Below, piece by piece: positions 39,469 through 45,697 of a stretch of 45,697 nt of DNA (within the stretch, counting starts at the first letter, position 1; each line of letters starts with the position of its first letter). The notes below the pieces were generated by a model. The model saw only the letters and a program-made list of their open reading frames with translations, did not search any database and was not told the DNA's origin. The stretch is from Desulfobacteraceae bacterium. Its GTDB lineage: Bacteria; Desulfobacterota; Syntrophobacteria; Syntrophobacterales; Syntrophobacteraceae. Made by a program: the position numbers and the translations under genes. The DNA lies in assembly GCA_021372055.1 (NCBI GenBank), contig JAJFVB010000150.1, positions 1 through 45,697 of the forward strand, given 5' to 3'.

Positions 39469-41523
39469 ATGATTGATAATGCCGATATTTCCCGCTCGAT
39501 GTCGGTCAGGATCGAAGACCTCTTTGATGGATTGCCGCAGAATCCGTCCTTCGAGGGCTCGATTCGAAGGGCTCCGAAGAGGGATTTCCGACTGGGCAGG
39601 CAGGATACGGAGCTTGCCCTGAAAAACGCGCTGCGTTACGTGCCGGAAAAATGGCAGCCGGATCTGGCCACGGAATTTCTGGACGAGCTTCTGACGACCG
39701 GGAGGATCTACGGCTACCGGTTCCGGCCCCCGGGTCGAATCCGGGGGATGCCGATTGACCGGTACGCGGGCAACTGCATCGAAGGCAAAGCCTTTCAGGT
39801 AATGATCGACAATAACCTCGATTTCGAGGTGGCGCTCTACCCTTACGAGCTGGTGACCTACGGAGAAACGGGCCAGGTGTGCCAGAACTGGATGCAGTAC
39901 AGGCTGATCAAGCGCTATCTCGAAATCCTTACCCGGGAGCAGACCCTCGTCGTTGAATCGGGTCACCCGCTCGGGCTTTTCCGTTCCGGTCCCGAAGCGC
40001 CCAGGGTCATCATCACAAACGCGCTCATGGTGGGTTTTTTCGACGATCAGGAGAACTGGCACAGGGCGGCTGCGATAGGGGTTGCCAACTACGGGCAGAT
40101 GACTGCGGGCGGATGGATGTACATCGGCCCTCAGGGAATTGTCCACGGGACATACAACACCATTCTGAACGCTGCCCGGATCAGGCGTGGAGCCGATTCG
40201 GGAGACATGCGCGGAGTCCTTTTCGTTTCCTCCGGCCTTGGGGGAATGAGCGGGGCGCAGGGCAGGTCGGCACAAATCGCGAACGGGGTCGGGCTCATCG
40301 CTGAGGTCGACGATTCGCGCATCCGAACGCGCCTGGATCAGGGATGGGTGCGCGAAGTTTTCGAAGACCCGGGCGAAGCCTTCCGCATCGCACGGGCGAA
40401 AGCGGAAAAAGGAGAAGCCGGTTCTCTGGCCTTCCATGGAAACGTGGTCGATTTGCTGGCCCATGCCGCCGAAAACGGGGTCGCAATCGATCTTCTCTCA
40501 GACCAGACGTCCTGTCACGCCGTCTACGCCGGGGGCTACTGTCCCCGGGGGCTCACGTTCGCGCAGCGCACCGAACTGCTAAGAGACGATCCGGTTCTTT
40601 TCAGAAAGCTCGTGGACCGTTCCCTGACAGGGCACTATGAGCTGATAAAGACCCTTGTCGCGCGGGGGACCTACTTTTTCGACTACGGCAACAGCTTCCT
40701 CAAGGCGGTTTACGACGCGGGAGTAAAGGAAATCTGCAGAAACGGGGAAAACCCCCGTGACGGCTTCGTGCTTCCCTCCTATGTGGAAGACATCATGGGG
40801 CCGCTTCTGTTCGATTTCGGCTACGGCCCGTTTCGCTGGGTCTGCCTGAGCGGCAGTTCCGATGATCTGGAGAAAACCGACGCGGCCGCCATGTCGTGCA
40901 TCGATCCGGAACGTCGATTCCAGGACAGGGACAACTATTTCTGGGTGAAAAATGCCCGTCAAAACAATCTGGTTGTCGGAACGCAGGCGCGCATCCTTTA
41001 TCAGGATGCCGAGGGGCGGATGAAAATCGCGCTGGCGTTCAACAAGCTTGTCCGGAAGGGCGAAATCGGCCCGGTGATGATCGGCCGCGACCACCACGAC
41101 GCGGGAGGCACGGATTCCCCCTTCAGGGAGACGGCCAATATCCGGGACGGCAGCAACATCATGGCCGATATGGCGACCCAGTGCTTTGCGGGAAACAGCG
41201 CAAGGGGCATGAGCATGGTGGCGCTTCATAACGGTGGCGGAGTGGGTATCGGGAATGCGATAAACGGCGGGTTCGGGCTCGTGCTCGACGGCAGCGGCAG
41301 GGTTGACGACGTGATCCGGAACGCCATAGTCTGGGATGTCATGGGCGGAGTGGCGCGGCGGGCCTGGGCGCGAAACGAAAACTCCATGCTCACGAGCATG
41401 AATTTCAACCGGCAAAGGGCCGGGTCGGATCACATAACGCTCCCCTTTTTTGCAGACGAATCGCTCGTGCATGCATTGGTGGAAAAGGCATTCGAAAAGG
41501 CAAAGGGGACCGGCGAAAGGTAA
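39469..41523 (+). CDS. hutU: Urocanate hydratase, long (eukaryote-like) form
   Basis: A 684-residue NAD-dependent hydratase that converts urocanate to 4-imidazolone-5-propionate. Urocanase blocks are clear: SGHPLGLFRS, NYGQMTAGGWMYIGPQGIVHGT, the block FVSSGLGGMSGAQGRSAQIA, DQTSCHAVYAGGY, GPVMIGRDHHDAGG and ALHNGGGVGIGNAINGG. Classical bacterial HutU is about 555 residues; this is the longer type, about the length of animal urocanase. The ATG at 39469 follows GAGGAGTCGGAG; an upstream extension is unlikely. It lies 104 bases after hutH, with repeat copy E between it and hutI. Confidence 0.94.
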   Translation: MIDNADISRSMSVRIEDLFDGLPQNPSFEGSIRRAPKRDFRLGRQDTELALKNALRYVPEKWQPDLATEFLDELLTTGRIYGYRFRPPGRIRGMPIDRYAGNCIEGKAFQVMIDNNLDFEVALYPYELVTYGETGQVCQNWMQYRLIKRYLEILTREQTLVVESGHPLGLFRSGPEAPRVIITNALMVGFFDDQENWHRAAAIGVANYGQMTAGGWMYIGPQGIVHGTYNTILNAARIRRGADSGDMRGVLFVSSGLGGMSGAQGRSAQIANGVGLIAEVDDSRIRTRLDQGWVREVFEDPGEAFRIARAKAEKGEAGSLAFHGNVVDLLAHAAENGVAIDLLSDQTSCHAVYAGGYCPRGLTFAQRTELLRDDPVLFRKLVDRSLTGHYELIKTLVARGTYFFDYGNSFLKAVYDAGVKEICRNGENPRDGFVLPSYVEDIMGPLLFDFGYGPFRWVCLSGSSDDLEKTDAAAMSCIDPERRFQDRDNYFWVKNARQNNLVVGTQARILYQDAEGRMKIALAFNKLVRKGEIGPVMIGRDHHDAGGTDSPFRETANIRDGSNIMADMATQCFAGNSARGMSMVALHNGGGVGIGNAINGGFGLVLDGSGRVDDVIRNAIVWDVMGGVARRAWARNENSMLTSMNFNRQRAGSDHITLPFFADESLVHALVEKAFEKAKGTGER

Positions 41524-41535
41524 GATTCGCCTGTT

Positions 41536-41615
41536 GCGGGGGAAATGATTTCCCCCGCGCGCCAAAATGAGCAGCGCAGCTGCGTGTGGGGTGTGGGGAG
41601 CAGGCTCCCCACGGT
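41536..41615 (+). repeat. Dispersed composite repeat, copy E (inside the hut operon)
   Basis: GCGGGGGAAAT-G-ATTTCCCCCGC hairpin (41536-41558, perfect 11-bp stem) fused directly to the core. Hairpin 1 is GCAGC-GCA-GCTGC (41571-41583) and hairpin 2 is GTGGGGAGC-AG-GCTCCCCAC (41593-41612). The core is identical to copy B read in reverse. It lies 12 bases after hutU and 25 bases before hutI, so both genes may be transcribed through it. Confidence 0.87.
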
Positions 41616-41640
41616 TTTAAAGCAGCGGAGAGTTGTCGGC

Positions 41641-42945
41641 ATGAACGGTGATCTGATCATAAAGAACGCTTCCGAACTGGTGACCTGCAGCGGGTATAAA
41701 GCAAAGCGCGGAAGCGAAATGGGGGAGCTTCACGTAATCCGTGACGGTGCTGTCGTCGTGCGCCGGGGAGTAATCGAGTCGAGAGGGCCGACGCGCGAAG
41801 TCCTCTCGGGCCTCGACGAGGGTGATTTTACGATAATTGATGCAGCGGGCAAATCCGTTCTGCCCGGCTTTGTGGATTCCCACACGCATTTTGTGTTCGG
41901 CGGATACCGCGAAGAGGAGTTTTCCTGGAGGCTGCAGGGACTTTCCTACATGGAGATCATGCGGAGGGGGGGAGGGATTGCGAGCACGGTAGCCGCCACG
42001 CGCGCGGCGTCGATGGATGATCTGGTCCGGTCGGGACTGAAAAGACTCGATTCCATGCTCTCCTTCGGCGTTACCACGGTGGAGGGCAAGAGCGGTTACG
42101 GTCTCGATTCCGACACGGAAATACGACAGCTCGAAGCCATGGCGGAACTCGATTCCGTCCATCCCATGGACGTTGTCCGGACATTCCTGGGCGCTCATGC
42201 CGTTCCCGTGGAATACGAGGGGCGTGGGGACGCATACATCGATCATATGGTAAAGGAGGTTTTGCCCGAAGTCGCGGAGCGCAATCTGGCCGCGTTTTGC
42301 GACGTCTTCTGCGAAAGGGGGGTGTTCACCGTGGAGCAGTCCGCCAGGCTCCTGACCGGGGCGCGCGAGGCGGGACTCGGGCTCAAGATCCATGCCGACG
42401 AGATCGTTCCCTTCGGGGGCGCCGAACTCGCGGCCGAGCTGGGAACAATATCCGCGGATCACCTGCTGCATGCGACGCGGGAAGGCATTCGGGCCATGGC
42501 TCGTGCGGGAGTGATTGCAACACTCCTGCCCGGCACGGCTTTCAGCCTGAAGCAACCCTACGCCGACGGTCGATCGATGATCGATAGTGGTTGCGCCGTG
42601 GCTCTGGCCTCGGACCTCAATCCGGGTAGCTGCTACACGGAATCGATACCTCTGATAGCGGCCCTCTCGGTTCTCCATACGGGGCTTACCGTAGAGGAAA
42701 CCGTCACGGCCCTGACAATCAACGGCGCCGCTGCGCTCGGGCGCGCGGGGACGGTCGGCAGCATCGATCCCGGGAAAAAGGGAGATTTATTGATCCTCGA
42801 ATATCCCTCCTACAGGTTTATTCCATACCACATCGGCGTGAGCGCGGTGGAAAGGGTCATCAAGGACGGAGTGGTCGTATATGATAAGACCCTGTCCCTG
42901 GCCGGAATTCCCCGTGGGATCACCCGAGATCCGAAACGGAAATAG
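41641..42945 (+). CDS. hutI: Imidazolonepropionase
   Basis: A 434-residue amidohydrolase that opens 4-imidazolone-5-propionate to N-formimino-L-glutamate. Blocks are VLPGFVDSHTHFVFGGYREEEF (first metal His pair), GVTTVEGKSGYGLD, ADEIVPFGGAELAAELG (metal His and Glu region), SADHLLHAT, and ALASDLNPGSCYTES (catalytic Asp). The ATG at 41641 has CGGAGAG about 8 bases upstream. Third gene of the hut set, separated from hutU by repeat copy E. Confidence 0.95.
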   Translation: MNGDLIIKNASELVTCSGYKAKRGSEMGELHVIRDGAVVVRRGVIESRGPTREVLSGLDEGDFTIIDAAGKSVLPGFVDSHTHFVFGGYREEEFSWRLQGLSYMEIMRRGGGIASTVAATRAASMDDLVRSGLKRLDSMLSFGVTTVEGKSGYGLDSDTEIRQLEAMAELDSVHPMDVVRTFLGAHAVPVEYEGRGDAYIDHMVKEVLPEVAERNLAAFCDVFCERGVFTVEQSARLLTGAREAGLGLKIHADEIVPFGGAELAAELGTISADHLLHATREGIRAMARAGVIATLLPGTAFSLKQPYADGRSMIDSGCAVALASDLNPGSCYTESIPLIAALSVLHTGLTVEETVTALTINGAAALGRAGTVGSIDPGKKGDLLILEYPSYRFIPYHIGVSAVERVIKDGVVVYDKTLSLAGIPRGITRDPKRK

Positions 42946-43056
42946 TTTGCCCGGTGCGCCGTCCAAGCCGGAAATCGCGCGGGAGCCGATTCAACGGACC
43001 CTGCCCCCGCGCGGTTCGAAAGGCTTCGATTCGGCTGGGATACGCGAAGTATGCCG

Positions 43057-43096
43057 CCGGGCAGTCAACTCTTGGATGGGAGTGGCGACTGCCCGG
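43057..43096. terminator. Possible hairpin between convergent hutI and the diguanylate cyclase gene
   Basis: A perfect 10-bp stem CCGGGCAGTC / GACTGCCCGG encloses a smaller ACTC/GAGT pair. No T run follows on either strand. It is the only strong structure in the gene-free interval 42946-43183 and may help end both transcripts. Confidence 0.4.
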
Positions 43097-43183
43097 AGCC
43101 GTTCGCGCATTTCTCGCCCAGCGGCTTAACTCTGGGAGTACCCAATCATCTTCTGGTGTATATTTCCTCCTTATGTTTCGTTT

Positions 43184-44656
43184 TTAGGCCAAGCCCACAG
43201 TGTTTCTGCCGTTTTCCTTCGCTTTGTACATCGCCTTGTCAACGCGGTTGAAAAGCATCTCCTGGCTCTGATCGGCCGGTTGCACTTCCGTCAGACCGAT
43301 ACTGGCCGTGAGACTTATTTCCTGTCCACGATAGATGAACCTGGTGTTTTCGATCGATTTCCGAATTCGTTCCGCCACCATGGCGGCGCTTTCCCGATCG
43401 GTTCCGGGGAACAGTATGACGAACTCGTCACCGCCCCACCGCGCCACGAAATCCGTTTCACGCAGGATCGGTTTGATGCGCTTCATGATCTCTTTGAGGC
43501 ACTTGTCGCCTGCCCAGTGGCCGAATTGATCGTTAATGGACTTAAAATGGTCGATATCGAACAGAAGCATCGAGAAGTTGTGCTGATAGCGCGTGTAGCG
43601 TTGGAGCTCATCTTTGAGCCGGTCTCTGAAGCCGCGCTTGTTGGCGACTCCTGTGAGCGGATCGATGAGGATTTCCTTCTCCAGCGCCTTGCGCCTCTCG
43701 TGTACCTGGTCCACTTCTTTTTTCATCCTGCTGAGGTTCTGCTGCAGGGCCTGCATTTCTTCGTTCAAGGTTTCCTGGCGACGGGCGTCGGTGCGGTTCT
43801 TTTCCTCAAGCGCGGCCCGGATCGAAGCCAGGCGCGATACGACCAGATTTTTGAATTCAGCCAGCGTCGTGCTTATCTGGGCTGATCGCTTCATTTCTTC
43901 GAGGTGTGTCTCGACGACCTTGCTAAACGACAGGTTCTCGTTCTGAGTCTGCCCGCTATGGCTCATGGACTGGAGATATTGCCGTTCGACCTCCATGAGG
44001 CCGTGTCCTATCTCGGAGATGAAGTCCGAGATCTGGCTGCGCTCTTCGTTAACAATTCGGCCATAGGCCCGGATGATATTCAGAAGGTCGTCCCGGAGGG
44101 CAAGGATGTCCTCGGGTTGGGAACTCGCCAGTATTTCCTTGCGCAGCCTGGTGACCTGCCCCGTGTAGTCTTCCTCGGTGTCGTGGTCGAACTCGGAAAT
44201 AATACCGAGAAAGAGCTCCTGGAGTTCCTGCGGGGCCACGTTTGCCTTTTGCCTGGCACTGTTGCCGCGCGGTTTGCGGAATTTATCCCAGATGCTGCTT
44301 GTTGTGGGGGTGGGTTCAGGCTCGGTGGTTTCTTTTCGCGCGATTGCGGCCTTGAGCGCATCGAGCTGCTGTTCCATTTCTTCAACAGCCGCATTGGCCA
44401 GCACCGCTCTTTTGAACCCTTCAATACACCCGCCGACCTCTCCGTTCTCGCTCCTCGTCAGTGCCGTGAAGGTCGTGACGGAGCGCTTCAGAAGGGCTGC
44501 GATCCTCATCGACTGTTCCTGCTCCTCCACGGCAAGTCTTAAGGCTTTAGCCGAGTCGGCAATTTTTGCCGGGTCAGGAGGTCCATCTCTTCCGGGTGTG
44601 TCCGTTGAGGGGGACAGATTTTCCTGGCCGCTTGAGGGCCGCTCTGATTGACTCAT
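43184..44656 (-). CDS. Diguanylate cyclase with long coiled-coil N-terminus
   Basis: A 490-residue cyclic-di-GMP synthase. The C-terminal GGDEF domain starts near KEILIDPLTGVANKRGF, has the active motif GGDEF in ARWGGDEFVILFP, and an inhibitory I-site RETD exactly five residues before it, so it should be active and product-inhibited. The first 310 residues are hydrophilic, predicted helical and coiled-coil rich (RIAALLKRSVTTFTAL, RLASIRAALEEKNRTDA, the block EEMQALQQNLSRMKKEVDQV). There is no membrane segment, PAS or REC domain. The ATG at 44656 was chosen over a longer frame that would overlap the preceding gene. It is downstream of a small Cys protein and next to flagellar regulators, which suggests a role in the motile-sessile switch. 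Confidence 0.94.
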   Translation of the reverse strand: MSQSERPSSGQENLSPSTDTPGRDGPPDPAKIADSAKALRLAVEEQEQSMRIAALLKRSVTTFTALTRSENGEVGGCIEGFKRAVLANAAVEEMEQQLDALKAAIARKETTEPEPTPTTSSIWDKFRKPRGNSARQKANVAPQELQELFLGIISEFDHDTEEDYTGQVTRLRKEILASSQPEDILALRDDLLNIIRAYGRIVNEERSQISDFISEIGHGLMEVERQYLQSMSHSGQTQNENLSFSKVVETHLEEMKRSAQISTTLAEFKNLVVSRLASIRAALEEKNRTDARRQETLNEEMQALQQNLSRMKKEVDQVHERRKALEKEILIDPLTGVANKRGFRDRLKDELQRYTRYQHNFSMLLFDIDHFKSINDQFGHWAGDKCLKEIMKRIKPILRETDFVARWGGDEFVILFPGTDRESAAMVAERIRKSIENTRFIYRGQEISLTASIGLTEVQPADQSQEMLFNRVDKAMYKAKENGRNTVGLA

Positions 44657-44691
44657 TTTCCAAACCCCGCCTTTGTATTCAGGTCTATTTG

Positions 44692-44889
44692 CTACTTTCC
44701 GGCCCCATGCGCGGGCGCATTGCCACGCGGCTTGGGCTTGAACAGCTGGCACTCAAAGCCGGACGCGGTGCGGACGGCCAGGAAAGGATGGCGGCGCGAT
44801 TTCACTCCCCACGCCGTGCATCCGTAAGGGGCGCCTGCTATCCAGGTGATGAAGAAGTGCTCGCATTGAGCGCATCTGACCTTTTCCAC
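44692..44889 (-). CDS. Small conserved Cys-containing protein
   Basis: A 65-residue protein starting with GTG (GGGAG 8 bases upstream): KVRCAQCEHFFITW, then PYGCTAWGVKS, then SGFECQLFKPK. Four Cys (CxxC, C, C) with invariant-looking aromatic residues suggest a small zinc-binding fold. I believe similar short proteins occur beside flagellar or GGDEF genes in other proteobacteria, but cannot confirm the family or function. It lies 35 bases upstream of the diguanylate cyclase start on the same strand, so the two are probably cotranscribed. Confidence 0.75.
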   Translation of the reverse strand: MEKVRCAQCEHFFITWIAGAPYGCTAWGVKSRRHPFLAVRTASGFECQLFKPKPRGNAPAHGAGK

Positions 44890-45032
44890 CGTCTGTTCTC
44901 CCAGTATCTTTTCGCTTCGTTGCCTCCGAGTAGTATCAATTTCCGTGCCAGCTTAAGCTTTGGACGAAGTGCCTCAAACCGTAGCCAAAGTGCGCGGCGA
45001 TTGAGTTTTTTTTCCAACCCCGAATTATTTTC

Positions 45033-45060
45033 TAAAGTCTCTCCACTTTCGTTCCGATAT
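45033..45060 (+). promoter_or_regulatory. Sigma-28 (FliA) promoter of the flgM genes
   Basis: TAAAGTCT (45033-45040), 12 bases, TCCGATAT (45053-45060). The FliA consensus is TAAAGTTT-N11-GCCGATAA, so 7 of 8 and 6 of 8 bases match with a spacer one base longer. It is followed by GGGAG and the ATG at 45083. The predicted leader is very short. Confidence 0.75.
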
Positions 45061-45082
45061 AAAAGACGGATGGGAGTACCCA

Positions 45083-45328
45083 ATGATAATTACAGACTAT
45101 AGAGTTCAAAGCGTTCTTCGGACCTATACGCGACAGTTGCAGCGTTCGAAGCTGGCGAGCAAGAACGGGAAGGAGTCCGGAGGCGAGCAGAGCGCCGAGA
45201 AGGTGTCTATTTCTGCCGAAGGAAAACGCAGACTCATGATGGACCGGATGACGAACCAAGTCCTCGATAGACTTAATACAAAACAGAATGAAAGCACCGG
45301 AACTGCCGAAGATACGACCCAGGTCTAA
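45083..45328 (+). CDS. FlgM-associated small protein (DVU0524-like)
   Basis: An 81-residue hydrophilic protein: MIITDYRVQSVLRTYTRQLQ, then a Lys/Ser/Glu-rich middle, then VSISAEGKRRLMMDRMTNQVLDRL. It resembles the small partner that precedes flgM in Desulfovibrio-type genomes. The motif V-S-I-S-x-E-G-K/R is like the start of FlgM proteins. Function unknown; presumably in the flagellar sigma-28 checkpoint. GGGAG lies 6-7 bases before the ATG, directly behind the sigma-28 promoter, and flgM follows after 27 bases. Confidence 0.8.
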   Translation: MIITDYRVQSVLRTYTRQLQRSKLASKNGKESGGEQSAEKVSISAEGKRRLMMDRMTNQVLDRLNTKQNESTGTAEDTTQV

Positions 45329-45355
45329 AAACGGACCGGTTACGGAAGGAAGTCA

Positions 45356-45628
45356 ATGGATATTAAAAAGATTTCGACATATTTGACGGACGCCGTGCGG
45401 AATCCGGGGCGGGCGACCGTTAAATCCAATGGTGAGGAAAAGGGCGGGACCGGATCCGTATCTTCGGACCGTCTTCAACTCTCCAGAGACTATCGGGATT
45501 TGGCGGCCAGCAACACTCTCGATGTCAGGACGGAAAGAGTCGAGGAGGTCAGAGATCTGATTGGCAGCGGGGATTACGAAATCAGACCGGATGAAATTGC
45601 CTCGAGAATGGTCGAAGAGGTTCTGTAG
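45356..45628 (+). CDS. flgM: Negative regulator of flagellin synthesis (anti-sigma-28) FlgM
   Basis: A 90-residue FlgM. The N-terminal part is Ser/Gly/Glu-rich and probably disordered. The C-terminal sigma-28-binding helices are SSDRLQLSRDYRDLAA, then RTERVEEVRDLIGSGDYEI and PDEIASRMVEEVL, which fits the family (length about 90-100). It holds FliA inactive until hook completion lets FlgM be exported. AAGGAAG precedes the ATG. The last 69 bases of the window show no further gene start that I can support. Confidence 0.92.
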   Translation: MDIKKISTYLTDAVRNPGRATVKSNGEEKGGTGSVSSDRLQLSRDYRDLAASNTLDVRTERVEEVRDLIGSGDYEIRPDEIASRMVEEVL

Positions 45629-45697
45629 CCGGAAGACATTAATTTGACACCGGCAAACAGGGACCCGGCAGTGGGTATTTTGACGGTGTGACCATCG

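Noticed and set aside
44838-45083. Minus-strand 81-residue frame between the Cys protein and the flgM unit
   Set aside because: It overlaps the better-supported 65-residue gene by about 50 bases and covers the sigma-28 promoter antisense; no motif.
43133-45084. Exact 14-base repeat TGGGAGTACCCAAT at 43133-43146 and 45071-45084
   Set aside because: A few exact 14-mers are expected by chance in 45 kb; the second contains the ribosome site of the FlgM-associated gene and the first has no gene.
1-45697. CRISPR array, integrase, phage or toxin-antitoxin module
   Set aside because: No regularly spaced repeats, no recombinase or toxin motifs, and gene content is metabolic and housekeeping throughout.

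Overview
The window is about 45.7 kb of chromosomal DNA, apparently near 58% G+C, and reads like a strictly anaerobic member of the Desulfobacterota (former Deltaproteobacteria), most like the Syntrophobacter group. This is an inference from gene content: a split B12-dependent methylmalonyl-CoA mutase with its MeaB chaperone (propionate/succinyl-CoA chemistry), a four-subunit 2-oxoacid:ferredoxin oxidoreductase, acyl-CoA dehydrogenase plus a ferredoxin-fused electron-transfer flavoprotein, an EF-G of the spirochaete/delta/mitochondrial EFG1 type, and a FlgM pair of the type seen in Desulfovibrio relatives. No phage, integrase, transposase, CRISPR array or defence island was found.

Layout. 1-165: dispersed repeat. 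166-3453 (minus): methylmalonyl-CoA mutase large and small subunits and meaB. 4218-5492: an unrecognised Trp/His-rich polytopic membrane protein with internal repeats. 5553-6317 (minus): metallo-beta-lactamase-fold hydrolase. 6612-9533: PreP-like M16 protease. 9530-12390 (minus): PAS protein and EF-G. 12771-17198 (minus): cell-wall genes (M74 endopeptidase with LysM domains, L,D-transpeptidase) and a small Cys-rich protein. 17374-21211: tadA, two tRNA-Ser genes, dnaX-ybaB-recR. 21775-24771: porGDAB. 25013-26422 (minus): gltX. 26737-27240: probable lipoprotein. 27549-35156: yceD/DUF177-rpmF-plsX, then an acyl-CoA dehydrogenase and etfBA, then fabG-fabF. 35602-36798: cyclopropane-fatty-acid synthase. 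36935-37636 (minus): MetH reactivation-domain-like protein. 37817-42945: hutH-hutU-hutI (histidine to formiminoglutamate). 43184-44889 (minus): diguanylate cyclase and a small Cys-containing protein. 45083-45628: two FlgM-type genes behind a clear sigma-28 promoter.

How the genes work together: methylmalonyl-CoA mutase, Por, acyl-CoA dehydrogenase/Etf and Hut supply carbon and low-potential electrons from propionate-type acids, pyruvate, acyl-CoAs and histidine. The fab/plsX/cfa genes make and modify membrane lipids, and the 12.7-17.2 kb block remodels peptidoglycan.

The most unusual non-coding content is (i) a dispersed composite repeat, five copies, that folds into two short hairpins whose pairing is kept in the most diverged copy by sequence changes on both sides, and (ii) a 180-bp near-palindromic MITE-like element starting exactly at the fabF stop codon. 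The most unusual coding content is the repeat-built membrane protein at 4218-5492 and the 82-residue Cys-rich protein at 16950-17198. All family names come from reading motifs by eye; no database search was possible.
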